Assembly (NCBI RefSeq): GCF_030219325.1
Contig: NZ_CP126625.1
Location: 124,001-188,000 of the forward strand
Origin: Geothrix sp.
GTDB taxonomy: Bacteria; Acidobacteriota; Holophagae; Holophagales; Holophagaceae
Reading direction: 5' to 3'
Length of the DNA: 64,000 bases
This document shows positions 44,967 to 51,804 of this stretch, piece after piece (position 1 is the stretch's first letter; every line of letters starts with the position of its first letter). The notes beneath the pieces are model-generated. The model did not search any database. It was given only the letters and a program-made list of their open reading frames with translations, and was not told the DNA's origin. The position numbers and the translations under genes are program-made.

Positions 44967-45581
44967 ATGAAAGCCGCCCTTGCCACAGGTTCGAGCCCTC
45001 GGCGCCAGCTCCGCAATGCCTGGCTGGGCCTGGCCGTGCTGTCGGCCATGGTGCTCCACACCTACCTGAAGTGGCGTTGGGGAACGCTTCCTGAACTGCT
45101 CTGGGGCTGCAACGTGGCCAGCTTCGTCATCGTCATGGGCCTGTTCCTCGATCATCCGGCGATGGTGGGCACGGGGTTCCTCTGGCATGTCGGTGTCGGT
45201 GAACCTGGATACGTCTTCGGCGTGATCCAGACCGGGCACACCACCTGGGTTTCGGTCCTGGTGCATAGCTTGCCAACCGTGGCCGCCTTCCTCTCGCTGC
45301 GTCGCACGGGCCTGCCCAGGCCTTCACCCTGGCTGGCCTTCCTCCTCTTTGTGGCGCTGGTGCCCATCAGCCACTACCTCACGCCTGCGCGGTTCAACGT
45401 GAACCTGGCCCATGAGCGGCTGTGGGTGCTCCAACGCCACTTCCCCGGCAACTGGGATTACCGGTTTGCCTTCAGCGCGATCATGCTGGCCATCCTCCTG
45501 CTGGCCGACTGGGGGTTCGGGGCCTGGTTTGGCCGGCCCGGCGGGAAGCCTGATTCCCTGAAACCGGTAGGTTCAGCATGA
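44967..45581 (+). CDS. hypothetical multi-pass membrane protein
   Basis: A 204-residue protein with about five or six hydrophobic segments (LGLAVLSAMVLHTYLKW, CNVASFVIVMGLFLDHP, VLVHSLPTVAAFLSL, LAFLLFVALVPISHYL, FAFSAIMLAILLLADWGF). Several histidines lie in or near segments (HTYLKW, DHPAMVGTGFLWHVGVG, VHSLP, SHYLTP, HERLWVLQRHFP), which might bind haem or metal, but no known motif was recognised. It overlaps the folK start by 4 bases (ATGA) and follows queF by 4 bases, so it is a full member of the run. Function unknown. Confidence 0.65.
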   Translation: MKAALATGSSPRRQLRNAWLGLAVLSAMVLHTYLKWRWGTLPELLWGCNVASFVIVMGLFLDHPAMVGTGFLWHVGVGEPGYVFGVIQTGHTTWVSVLVHSLPTVAAFLSLRRTGLPRPSPWLAFLLFVALVPISHYLTPARFNVNLAHERLWVLQRHFPGNWDYRFAFSAIMLAILLLADWGFGAWFGRPGGKPDSLKPVGSA

Positions 45582-46057
45582 AGGCCGTCGTCGCCCTGGG
45601 CTCGAACCTCGGCGATCGCCGGGCGCACCTGGAGGCGGGGCTGGCCGCCTTGCGCACGTTGGGCGCGGTGCTGCCTTCGCCCCTGGTGATGGAGACGCCG
45701 GACGAGTCGGGTCGCGGTCCCGCCTACCTCAACACGGTGGCGATGCTCGTGGCTGATGAAACGGATCCGCGCCGGCTGCTGGAAGCCCTGTTGCGCCTCG
45801 AACTGACGGCGGGCCGGGATCGGAACGCCGGGAGGAACGCGCCCCGCACCCTGGACCTGGACCTGATCACCACGGACGGCCCGCCGGGGATCTGGACCTG
45901 GGACACGCCGGAGGACCTGCGCGCCCTGGGCCCCACGCTGAGCCTGGAACTCCCCCATCCCCGCGCCTTCAGCCGGCCCTTCGTGCTGGAGCCCTGGCGG
46001 GCCCTGTCCGATCCGGGAGAGTGTGGGGGCATCATCCCAAAAGAGAAAGAGCATTAA
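45578..46057 (+). CDS. folK: dihydropteridine diphosphokinase
   Basis: A 159-residue HPPK that pyrophosphorylates 6-hydroxymethyl-7,8-dihydropterin in folate synthesis. Family marks: VVALGSNLGDRRAHLEAGL; SGRGPAYLNTVAML, with the F/Y-LN motif; LLRLELTAGRDRNAGRNAPRTLDLDLI, containing the R-x-x-R-W-G-P-R-T-x-D-x-D motif with the metal-binding Asp pair; and LELPHPRAFSRPFVLEPW. It starts inside the stop of the membrane protein. Its TAA forms the first bases of a long palindromic element. folB and folP are not adjacent; the shared pterin/deazapurine precursor GTP may explain its place near queCF. Confidence 0.93.
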   Translation: MKAVVALGSNLGDRRAHLEAGLAALRTLGAVLPSPLVMETPDESGRGPAYLNTVAMLVADETDPRRLLEALLRLELTAGRDRNAGRNAPRTLDLDLITTDGPPGIWTWDTPEDLRALGPTLSLELPHPRAFSRPFVLEPWRALSDPGECGGIIPKEKEH

Positions 46058-46128
46058 CCGCAGATGTCGCAGATTCACGCAGATGAAAAGCACTCTTTAT
46101 CTGCGGCCATCTGCGACATCTGCGGTTA
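46055..46128. repeat. 74-base palindromic element of CGCAGAT units, after folK
   Basis: The 20-base arm at 46055-46074 (TAACCGCAGATGTCGCAGAT) is matched exactly by its reverse complement at 46109-46128. A second pairing, CGCAGAT (46078-46084) with ATCTGCG (46099-46105), and AAAG/CTTT extend it inward, so almost the whole element can fold. The arm is three 10-base units, CGCAGAT-NNN. It begins at the folK stop codon and lies between convergent genes, so it may act as a two-way terminator. A sibling occurs at 51013-51131. Confidence 0.9.
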
Positions 46129-46133
46129 GAAAA

Positions 46134-48149
46134 TCAGTCCTGCTTTTGCTTCGTCCAGCGCTCGCACCAGCCCAGCACGGTCTCATACCAGAGCTTGCTG
46201 TTCTGGGGCTTGGCGACGAAGTGGGCCTCGTCGGGGAAGTAGAGCAGCTGGCTGGGGATGCCGCGCACCTGCAAGGTGTTGTAGAGCTGGAAGGCCTCGG
46301 TGACGGGCACGCGGTAGTCCAGCTCGCCGTGGATGACCAGCATGGGCTTGGTCATGTGGGCGATGGCGCCGCTGGGGCTCTGGGCCTGCCAGCGGGCCTT
46401 GGTCTCGGCGCTCTCCCAGGGCCAGCCCTTGAACTCCCAGTGGGGGAACCACAGCTCCTCGGTGCCCAGCTGCATGGACTCGGTGTTGAAGATGCTGGCG
46501 TGGGTCACGAAGGCGGCGAAGCGCTCCGGGTAGTGCCCAGCGATCCAGTTCACGGCATAGCCGCCATAGCTGCCACCGGCGGCGACGACACGCTTGGGAT
46601 CGGCGTTGGGGTACTGCTTGAGCACCGCGTCCAGGGTCTTCATGAGGTCGGTCATGACGGCGCCGTTCCAGTCGCCGCTGATGGCATCGCAGTAGGCCTG
46701 CCCGAAGCCCGTGGAGCCGCGGGGGTTGGGCAGCACCGTGATGAAGCCGCGGCTGGCCCAGGCCTGGGCGTTCCACCGGGGGTGCCAAGCATCGGCCCAG
46801 GCGCCCTGGGGGCCGCCGTGGATGACGAAGGCCACGGGGTAGGTCTTCTTGGGGTCGTAGCCCGGAGGCTCCACGATGAAGGCGTGGGTCATGGTCCGCT
46901 TGCCTTCGACGGGCAGGGTGTCCAGCCAGAGGTCGCTGGTCTGGGCGAGGCCCAGCTCCGCCGCCAGGGCCTCGTTGTGCCGGGAGGCGCGGACCGCCTT
47001 GTGGTCGTTCATGGTCACCGTGTAGAGATCCGGCGGGGTCGTGAGGCTGGAGGACACGACGATGGCGTGATCCTTGGCCAGGGCGAAGCCTTCGACGTGC
47101 AGGCGATCACTGAGCGGCTGGATGGAGGCGCCGTCCCAGCGGTACAGGTCCGTGTGGCCGTGCCGCTCGCTGGTGCCCACCAGGTCCGCGCCCTGCCACT
47201 GGTAGTCGCCGAAGCTCTGGTCGAAGGCCTGCGTGGTGCGAACGACCTTGCCCGTGGCGCGGTCCATGACCCACAGCTCCCACTTGTCGGCCTCGAAGCC
47301 CTCGCGCCGCTGGGCGCGCCAGGCCAGGTGCTTGCCATCCGGCGAGTAGCGCGGGGAGTTGTCCATGGCCTTGTTGTCGGAGAGCAGCTTCGCGGGGCCA
47401 CCAGCCAAGGCCACCTCGTAGATTTCGCCGTTGGTGGTGGTGGCCTTGGCCTGGTCAGGGTGGGATTCGAAGGCCAGAGCCCGGCTGTCCGGTGCCCAGG
47501 CGTAGCCGTCGCCGGCGGACACGCCGGCATAGTTGGGCACGTCCGTGGTGAAGCCCGCCGTGAGGTCGCGGGGCGCGGCGCTGCCATCGGCGGGCACCAC
47601 GAAGAGGTGGCTCAGCTGCTTGGCGTCCTTCCACTCGTTCCAGTGGCGGTAGGTCAGCGCGGTGTAGAGGCGGCCCGAGACCTTGGAGGCCTCCTTGGCC
47701 TTCAGGTAGGCGGCGTTCTCGGCCTCGTTGCCACTGGGCACCGTGGTGCTGAGGAAGGCGATCCACTTGCCGTCGGGGCTCCAGGTCTGGCCCTCGGCGC
47801 CGCCGCTCAGCTTGGTGAGCTGATGCTTCTCCTTCGTGCCCAGGTCCACGATCCACACCTGGCCACCGGACTGGTAGGCGAGCTTCTTCCCGTCGGGGCT
47901 GAAGCGGGGCCGGGTCTGGCTGCCGCCGCCGAGGTCCAGCTCCTTCGCCTCTGCGCCTCCAGACTTGAACCAGATCCGGTTCACGGTCTTGTTGGCGGCG
48001 AAGTCCACGGTGCCCACCTGGTAGGCCAGGGCGCCGGCGGTGCTGAGCTGCGGATCGGCGACCTTCTTGACCTTGAAGAGGTCGTCCACCTGCAGCGGAC
48101 GCGAGGCGAGCAGGGCCATGGAGGCCGTGAGGAGGAGGGCGGTGCGCAT
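46134..48149 (-). CDS. S9-family prolyl-oligopeptidase-like peptidase
   Basis: A 671-residue exported serine peptidase (dipeptidyl-peptidase/acylaminoacyl-peptidase type). A signal peptide (TALLLTASMALLASRPLQ) precedes a beta-propeller (~30-400) with repeated RFSPDGKKLAYQSGG, WSPDGKWIAFLS, YSPDGKHLAW and similar blades. The alpha/beta-hydrolase domain has Ser in GGSYGGY, Asp in GELDYRVP and His in DEAHFVA. The start at 48149 is preferred over ATG 48161 because GGGAG lies just before it and the signal peptide then starts cleanly. It follows the acyl-CoA dehydrogenase and S41 peptidase on the same strand. Substrates are probably short peptides. Confidence 0.9.
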   Translation of the reverse strand: MRTALLLTASMALLASRPLQVDDLFKVKKVADPQLSTAGALAYQVGTVDFAANKTVNRIWFKSGGAEAKELDLGGGSQTRPRFSPDGKKLAYQSGGQVWIVDLGTKEKHQLTKLSGGAEGQTWSPDGKWIAFLSTTVPSGNEAENAAYLKAKEASKVSGRLYTALTYRHWNEWKDAKQLSHLFVVPADGSAAPRDLTAGFTTDVPNYAGVSAGDGYAWAPDSRALAFESHPDQAKATTTNGEIYEVALAGGPAKLLSDNKAMDNSPRYSPDGKHLAWRAQRREGFEADKWELWVMDRATGKVVRTTQAFDQSFGDYQWQGADLVGTSERHGHTDLYRWDGASIQPLSDRLHVEGFALAKDHAIVVSSSLTTPPDLYTVTMNDHKAVRASRHNEALAAELGLAQTSDLWLDTLPVEGKRTMTHAFIVEPPGYDPKKTYPVAFVIHGGPQGAWADAWHPRWNAQAWASRGFITVLPNPRGSTGFGQAYCDAISGDWNGAVMTDLMKTLDAVLKQYPNADPKRVVAAGGSYGGYAVNWIAGHYPERFAAFVTHASIFNTESMQLGTEELWFPHWEFKGWPWESAETKARWQAQSPSGAIAHMTKPMLVIHGELDYRVPVTEAFQLYNTLQVRGIPSQLLYFPDEAHFVAKPQNSKLWYETVLGWCERWTKQKQD

Positions 48150-48154
48150 GGAAT

Positions 48155-48159
48155 CTCCC
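48155..48159 (-). promoter_or_regulatory. Shine-Dalgarno deciding the S9 peptidase start
   Basis: Minus-strand GGGAG lies five bases before ATG at 48149 and inside the alternative four-residue extension from 48161. This supports the shorter start. Confidence 0.6.
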
Positions 48160-48160
48160 A

Positions 48161-49318
48161 TCAGTATTCCGACTGCAGGTACCGCGCGATCACGGTGCGC
48201 TGGATCTCGCTGGTGCCTTCGCCGATGGTGCAGAGCTTCACGTCCCGGTAGTACTTCTCCACCGGGTAGTCCTTGATGTAGCCGTAGCCCCCGAGGATCT
48301 GCACGGCCTGGTCCGCCACGCGGCAGGCCACCTCAGAGCTGTAGAGCTTGGCCATGCTGGCGGCCTTGGCGTAGGGCAGGCCCGCGTCCTTCAGGCCCGC
48401 AGCGCGGTAGATGAGCAGGCGGGCCGCCTCGATCTCGGTGCCCATGTCCGCCAGCTTGAACTGGATGCCCTGGTGGTCGGCCAGGGGCCTGCCGAAGGTG
48501 TGGCGGATCTTGCTGTAGCGCACGGCCTCTTCGAAGGCGCCCTGGGCCATGCCGAGGCCCAGGGCGCCGATGCTGATGCGGCCACCGTCGAGGGTACGCA
48601 TGGCCTGCTTGAAGCCCACGCCGTCCTCGCCCAGCAGGTTGGCCTCGGGCACCTTCACGTCCTCCATGATCAGCTCAGAGGTGTCGCTGGCGCGCAGCCC
48701 CAGCTTGTTCTCCTGCTTGCCGGCCCGGAAGCCGTTCATGCCCTTTTCCAGCACGAAGGCGCTGATGCCGTCAGCGCTGCTGTGGCCAGGCTGGGGTGGC
48801 CGCGTGCGGGCCATCACCACGAAGATGTCGCCGTAGGTGCCGTGGGTGATGAAGGTCTTCGTGCCGTTGAGAATATAGTGCGAGCCTTCCTTCTTGGCCG
48901 AGGTGCGCAGCGATCCCGCGTCACTGCCAGAACCCGGCTCCGTGAGCCCCCAGGCGCCCAGGGCCTTGCCGCTGGCCAGGGGCTTGAGGTAGGCCTGCTT
49001 CTGCCGCTCGTCGCCCATGCTGTAGATGTGGTTGCTGCAGAGGCTGTTGTGGGCGGCCACGGTGATGCCCACGGAGCCGTCCACGCGGGAGAGCTCCTCG
49101 ACCACCACGGCGTATTCCAGGTAGCCCATGCCCGCGCCGCCGTATTCCTCGGGGAAGATGACGCCCATCATCCCCATCTCGCCCAGCTGCTTCACCACGC
49201 CGAAGGGAAAGGTCTTGGCCTCGTCCCAGGTCATGACGTGGGGGCGGATCTCCTTCTCGGCGAACTTCCGCACCTCCTGGCGCAGGGCTTCGACGTGCTC
49301 AGGCAGCGTGACGTCCAT
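48161..49318 (-). CDS. short-chain-type acyl-CoA dehydrogenase
   Basis: A 385-residue FAD enzyme that introduces the alpha-beta double bond into acyl-CoA. Sequence marks: GMMGVIFPEEYGGAGMGYLE, AWGLTEPGSGSDAGSLRT (FAD/substrate loop), KTFITHGTYGDIFVVMA, LGLRASDTSELIMEDVKVP, GRPLADHQGIQFKLADM, QILGGYGYIKDYPVEKYYRD and the catalytic Glu367 in TIGEGTSEIQRTVIA, the position used by butyryl-, isovaleryl-type and other common members. IcmF elsewhere in the window makes butyryl- or isobutyryl-CoA, so a short-chain substrate is plausible, but this is inference. It starts 12 bases after the S41 peptidase gene and nearly touches the S9 gene. Confidence 0.93.
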   Translation of the reverse strand: MDVTLPEHVEALRQEVRKFAEKEIRPHVMTWDEAKTFPFGVVKQLGEMGMMGVIFPEEYGGAGMGYLEYAVVVEELSRVDGSVGITVAAHNSLCSNHIYSMGDERQKQAYLKPLASGKALGAWGLTEPGSGSDAGSLRTSAKKEGSHYILNGTKTFITHGTYGDIFVVMARTRPPQPGHSSADGISAFVLEKGMNGFRAGKQENKLGLRASDTSELIMEDVKVPEANLLGEDGVGFKQAMRTLDGGRISIGALGLGMAQGAFEEAVRYSKIRHTFGRPLADHQGIQFKLADMGTEIEAARLLIYRAAGLKDAGLPYAKAASMAKLYSSEVACRVADQAVQILGGYGYIKDYPVEKYYRDVKLCTIGEGTSEIQRTVIARYLQSEY

Positions 49319-49330
49319 GGGGACCTCGGA

Positions 49331-50911
49331 TCAGCGGAGGGTGGCGACCGTGGCGGGGGCGCTGCGCTGGAGGAGCTGCTTCTTCTGCAGCAGGGCGTCC
49401 GCCTCGGGCAGGATCTCCAGGGCCTTGAGGATGACGGGATCCTTCTCGCACTGGATCTTGAAGCCGGCCTCGATGCCGTAGGCCACGTTCTGCATCTCGA
49501 TGGAGATCTGTTCCTGCATGGAGGCCAGGTTGGCGTCCCAGTCCTTGTCGCCGACGGTCAGCTTCTGCTCCAGGGCCCAGGCACGGAACCGCGCCATGAT
49601 CACCTCGTCGGCATGCTGGCCGGGCTTGATGCCGAAGTGCTCCTTCTCGTGGACCGCGAAGCGGAAGAAGGCCTGGTGTCGGAACCGCAGATCCACCATG
49701 AACTCGTTGAAGCGGAGGGTGGGCATGGGGTAGTCGGGGTTGATGCCGCCGCCGCCGTAGACCGTGCGGCCCAGGTCGGTCTTGAAGGCCGGGCCCTGGG
49801 GCTTGGCGTCCTTCTCGTCCTCGGGGTTGTAGTAGTCGTCCAGGCCGTGGGTGTAGTCCCGCTGGATGCTTCGCCCCGAGGGCGTGTAGTAGCGGGCGGT
49901 GGTGAGGGCCAGGCCGCGGGAGCGGCTGATGGTGAGCACGCTCTGGACCAGCCCCTTGCCCCAGCTGGTCTGGCCCACGACCAGCCCCCGGTCGTGGTCC
50001 TGCACGGCGCCGGTGACGATCTCGCTGGCACTGGCAGAGCCCCGGTTGATGAGGATGGCGAGGGGGAAGGGATCCAGCTGGGCGCCCTTGCTGGTGCGGG
50101 TCTGGTTCTCCTCGCGGCCGTCCCGGCCCTTCTGGCTGACGATGAGCTGGTCGGGGCCCAGCAGCTGTCGGCAGATGCCGATGGCCGCGTCCAGCACGCC
50201 GCCGCCGTTGCTGCGCAGGTCCAGGATGAGCTGCTTCATGCCCTGCTTCTTCAGGGTGGCCACGGCCCGCTCGAATTCGTCGGCGGTGGTCTCGCCGAAG
50301 TCCTTGATGAGGATGAAGCCCGTGGTGGGGTTCAGCATGAAGCTGTAGTAGACGCTGTTGGTGGGCACCTCGGCCCGGGGGATGGAGAAGCGCAGGAATT
50401 CGGCGATGCCCGCCCGCTGGACGGCGATCTCCACCAGGGTGCCCTTCTCGCCCCGGAGCTTCTGGAGCGCGGCGTTGGAGGTCATGCCCTCGGTGCTGGT
50501 GCCGTCGATCTCCTTGATGATGTCGCCGGAGCGCACGCCCAGGCGCTCGGCCGGCCCGCCCTTCATGGGGCTGATGATGGCGATGCCCTGGTCGTGCTGC
50601 TGGATGATGGCGCCGATGCCGAAGAAAGAGCCCTTCTGCTCCTCGCGAAGCAGCCGGAACTCACTCTCGTCCATGTAGTTGGAGTGGGGGTCCAGGGTGT
50701 GGAGCATGCCCTGGATGGTGGCGTGGGTCAGCTGCCGGGGGGGCGGGGGTTCGGGGCTCTGCTTCTGGACCAGGTCCATGATCTCGGTCAGGGTGTCCAG
50801 GCTGCGCTGGCGGGCGGTCTCGCCGCTGGAGCGGGCCAGCAGGGGTCCTGCCACGGCGATGGTGGCGGTCAGGACCAGCCACATCCAATTGCGCTTGATG
50901 AAACGGGCCAT
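49331..50911 (-). CDS. S41-family C-terminal processing peptidase
   Basis: A 526-residue Ctp/Prc-like envelope protease. One N-terminal anchor or uncleaved signal (FIKRNWMWLVLTATIAVAG) is followed by a PDZ domain (~90-180; GIGAIIQQHDQGIAIISPM, SGDIIKEIDGTST). The S41 core has FILIKDFGETTADEFERAV, LILDLRSNGGGVLDAAI, Ser294 in NRGSASASEIVTGAV and Lys319 in GQTSWGKGLVQ, 25 residues later as in characterised members. A ~130-residue helical C-terminal extension follows (FNEFMVDLRFRHQAFFRF onward). The ATG at 50911 has GGGAG upstream. It heads a three-gene minus-strand group with the acyl-CoA dehydrogenase and S9 peptidase. Confidence 0.92.
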   Translation of the reverse strand: MARFIKRNWMWLVLTATIAVAGPLLARSSGETARQRSLDTLTEIMDLVQKQSPEPPPPRQLTHATIQGMLHTLDPHSNYMDESEFRLLREEQKGSFFGIGAIIQQHDQGIAIISPMKGGPAERLGVRSGDIIKEIDGTSTEGMTSNAALQKLRGEKGTLVEIAVQRAGIAEFLRFSIPRAEVPTNSVYYSFMLNPTTGFILIKDFGETTADEFERAVATLKKQGMKQLILDLRSNGGGVLDAAIGICRQLLGPDQLIVSQKGRDGREENQTRTSKGAQLDPFPLAILINRGSASASEIVTGAVQDHDRGLVVGQTSWGKGLVQSVLTISRSRGLALTTARYYTPSGRSIQRDYTHGLDDYYNPEDEKDAKPQGPAFKTDLGRTVYGGGGINPDYPMPTLRFNEFMVDLRFRHQAFFRFAVHEKEHFGIKPGQHADEVIMARFRAWALEQKLTVGDKDWDANLASMQEQISIEMQNVAYGIEAGFKIQCEKDPVILKALEILPEADALLQKKQLLQRSAPATVATLR

Positions 50912-51012
50912 GAGGCTCCCGGGGAATCGACCTCCAGGATACGCCCGGGCCGGGCCAGGGGCGAATGGTGGTTCCAGACGGGCAGTGAGGTACCACCAAG
51001 AAAAGGACTTGA

Positions 51013-51131
51013 AACCGCGAATGGCGCGAATGAACGCGAATAGGGCAAGCAGGGCAGATGCGTTTCGCTTGGGTCTCTGCCTTATATCTTTCATTTGCGC
51101 GCCCGGAGGGCGATTCGCGTCATTCGCGGTT
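51013..51131. repeat. inverted-repeat element of CGCGAAT units, after gmk
   Basis: AACCGCGAATGGCGCGAAT (51013-51031) pairs with ATTCGCGTCATTCGCGGTT (51113-51131) with one mismatch. The left side shows three 10-base units, CGCGAAT-NNN (51016-51045). The 81-base interior has weaker pairings such as AGGGCAGA with TCTGCCTT. The right arm ends one base from the gmk stop on the minus strand, so it directly follows that gene. It has the same plan as the element at 46055-46128 with CGCGAAT replacing CGCAGAT. The rest of the 50912-51132 gap holds no gene. Confidence 0.85.
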
Positions 51132-51132
51132 C

Positions 51133-51747
51133 CTAGAAGCCTTCCAGGATGCGCTGAGCGGCCGGGGCCATGCGTTCCCGGCCGGCCCGGGTGGCCAGGA
51201 TGATGCTCTCGAAGTGGCGGTAGCCGAGCTCAAGGTCGTCATTCAACACCAGGTAGTCGTAGGCCGGGTACTGCTCCAGTTCGTGGCGGGCGTGCTTGAG
51301 CCGGATGGCGATCTGCTCGTCCGAGTCCTTGCCGCGGCTGCGCAGGCGCTGCTCCAGGCTGGCGGCCGAGGGGGGCAGGATGAAGATCATCCGAGCATCA
51401 GGAATGGCTTCGCGCAGGTTCCTGGCGCCGGTGGTCTCGATGTCCAGCAGCACGTCCCGGCCCGTGGCCAGCGTCTGCTGGAGCCAGTCCCGGCCCGTGC
51501 CGTAGCGGTGGCCGTAGACCTGCACCCACTCCACGAAGCCGCCCTCGCGGACCATGGCGTCGAAGCGGGCCTCGTCGATGAAGAAGTAGTCGCGGCCGTC
51601 CACCTCGCCGGGGCGGGGCTTCCGCGTCGTGAAGGAGATGGAGAAGACGAGGTCCGGCACGGTCGCCACTAGGCGCTGGGCGAGGGTGGACTTGCCCGCG
51701 CCCGAGGGCGCGGAGACCACGAACACGTTTCCCGGATGCTGGATCAA
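51133..51747 (-). CDS. gmk: guanylate kinase
   Basis: A 204-residue enzyme that converts GMP to GDP with ATP. The P-loop is VVSAPSGAGKSTLAQRL (residues ~10-26). The GMP-binding motif is FSISFTTRKPRPGEVDGRDYFF, followed by FVEWVQVYGHRYGTGRDWL, LLDIETTGARNLRE and ILPPSAASLEQRLRSRGKD, all standard. The ATG at 51747 follows GGAG-type purines. rpoZ, often linked to gmk, is absent. Directly after its stop lies an inverted-repeat element; upstream is the PEP/pyruvate-binding gene with 57 bases between. Confidence 0.95.
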   Translation of the reverse strand: MIQHPGNVFVVSAPSGAGKSTLAQRLVATVPDLVFSISFTTRKPRPGEVDGRDYFFIDEARFDAMVREGGFVEWVQVYGHRYGTGRDWLQQTLATGRDVLLDIETTGARNLREAIPDARMIFILPPSAASLEQRLRSRGKDSDEQIAIRLKHARHELEQYPAYDYLVLNDDLELGYRHFESIILATRAGRERMAPAAQRILEGF

Positions 51748-51804
51748 GGGCCCCTCCTGGTTCCACTTTAACGGAACGGGCCCAGGAAGCCGCCCCCGGT
51801 GCGC

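Noticed and set aside
46055-46128. CRISPR-like short repeats (CGCAGAT units)
   Set aside because: The 10-base spacing is too short and there are no spacers or cas genes; the units are arms of a palindrome.
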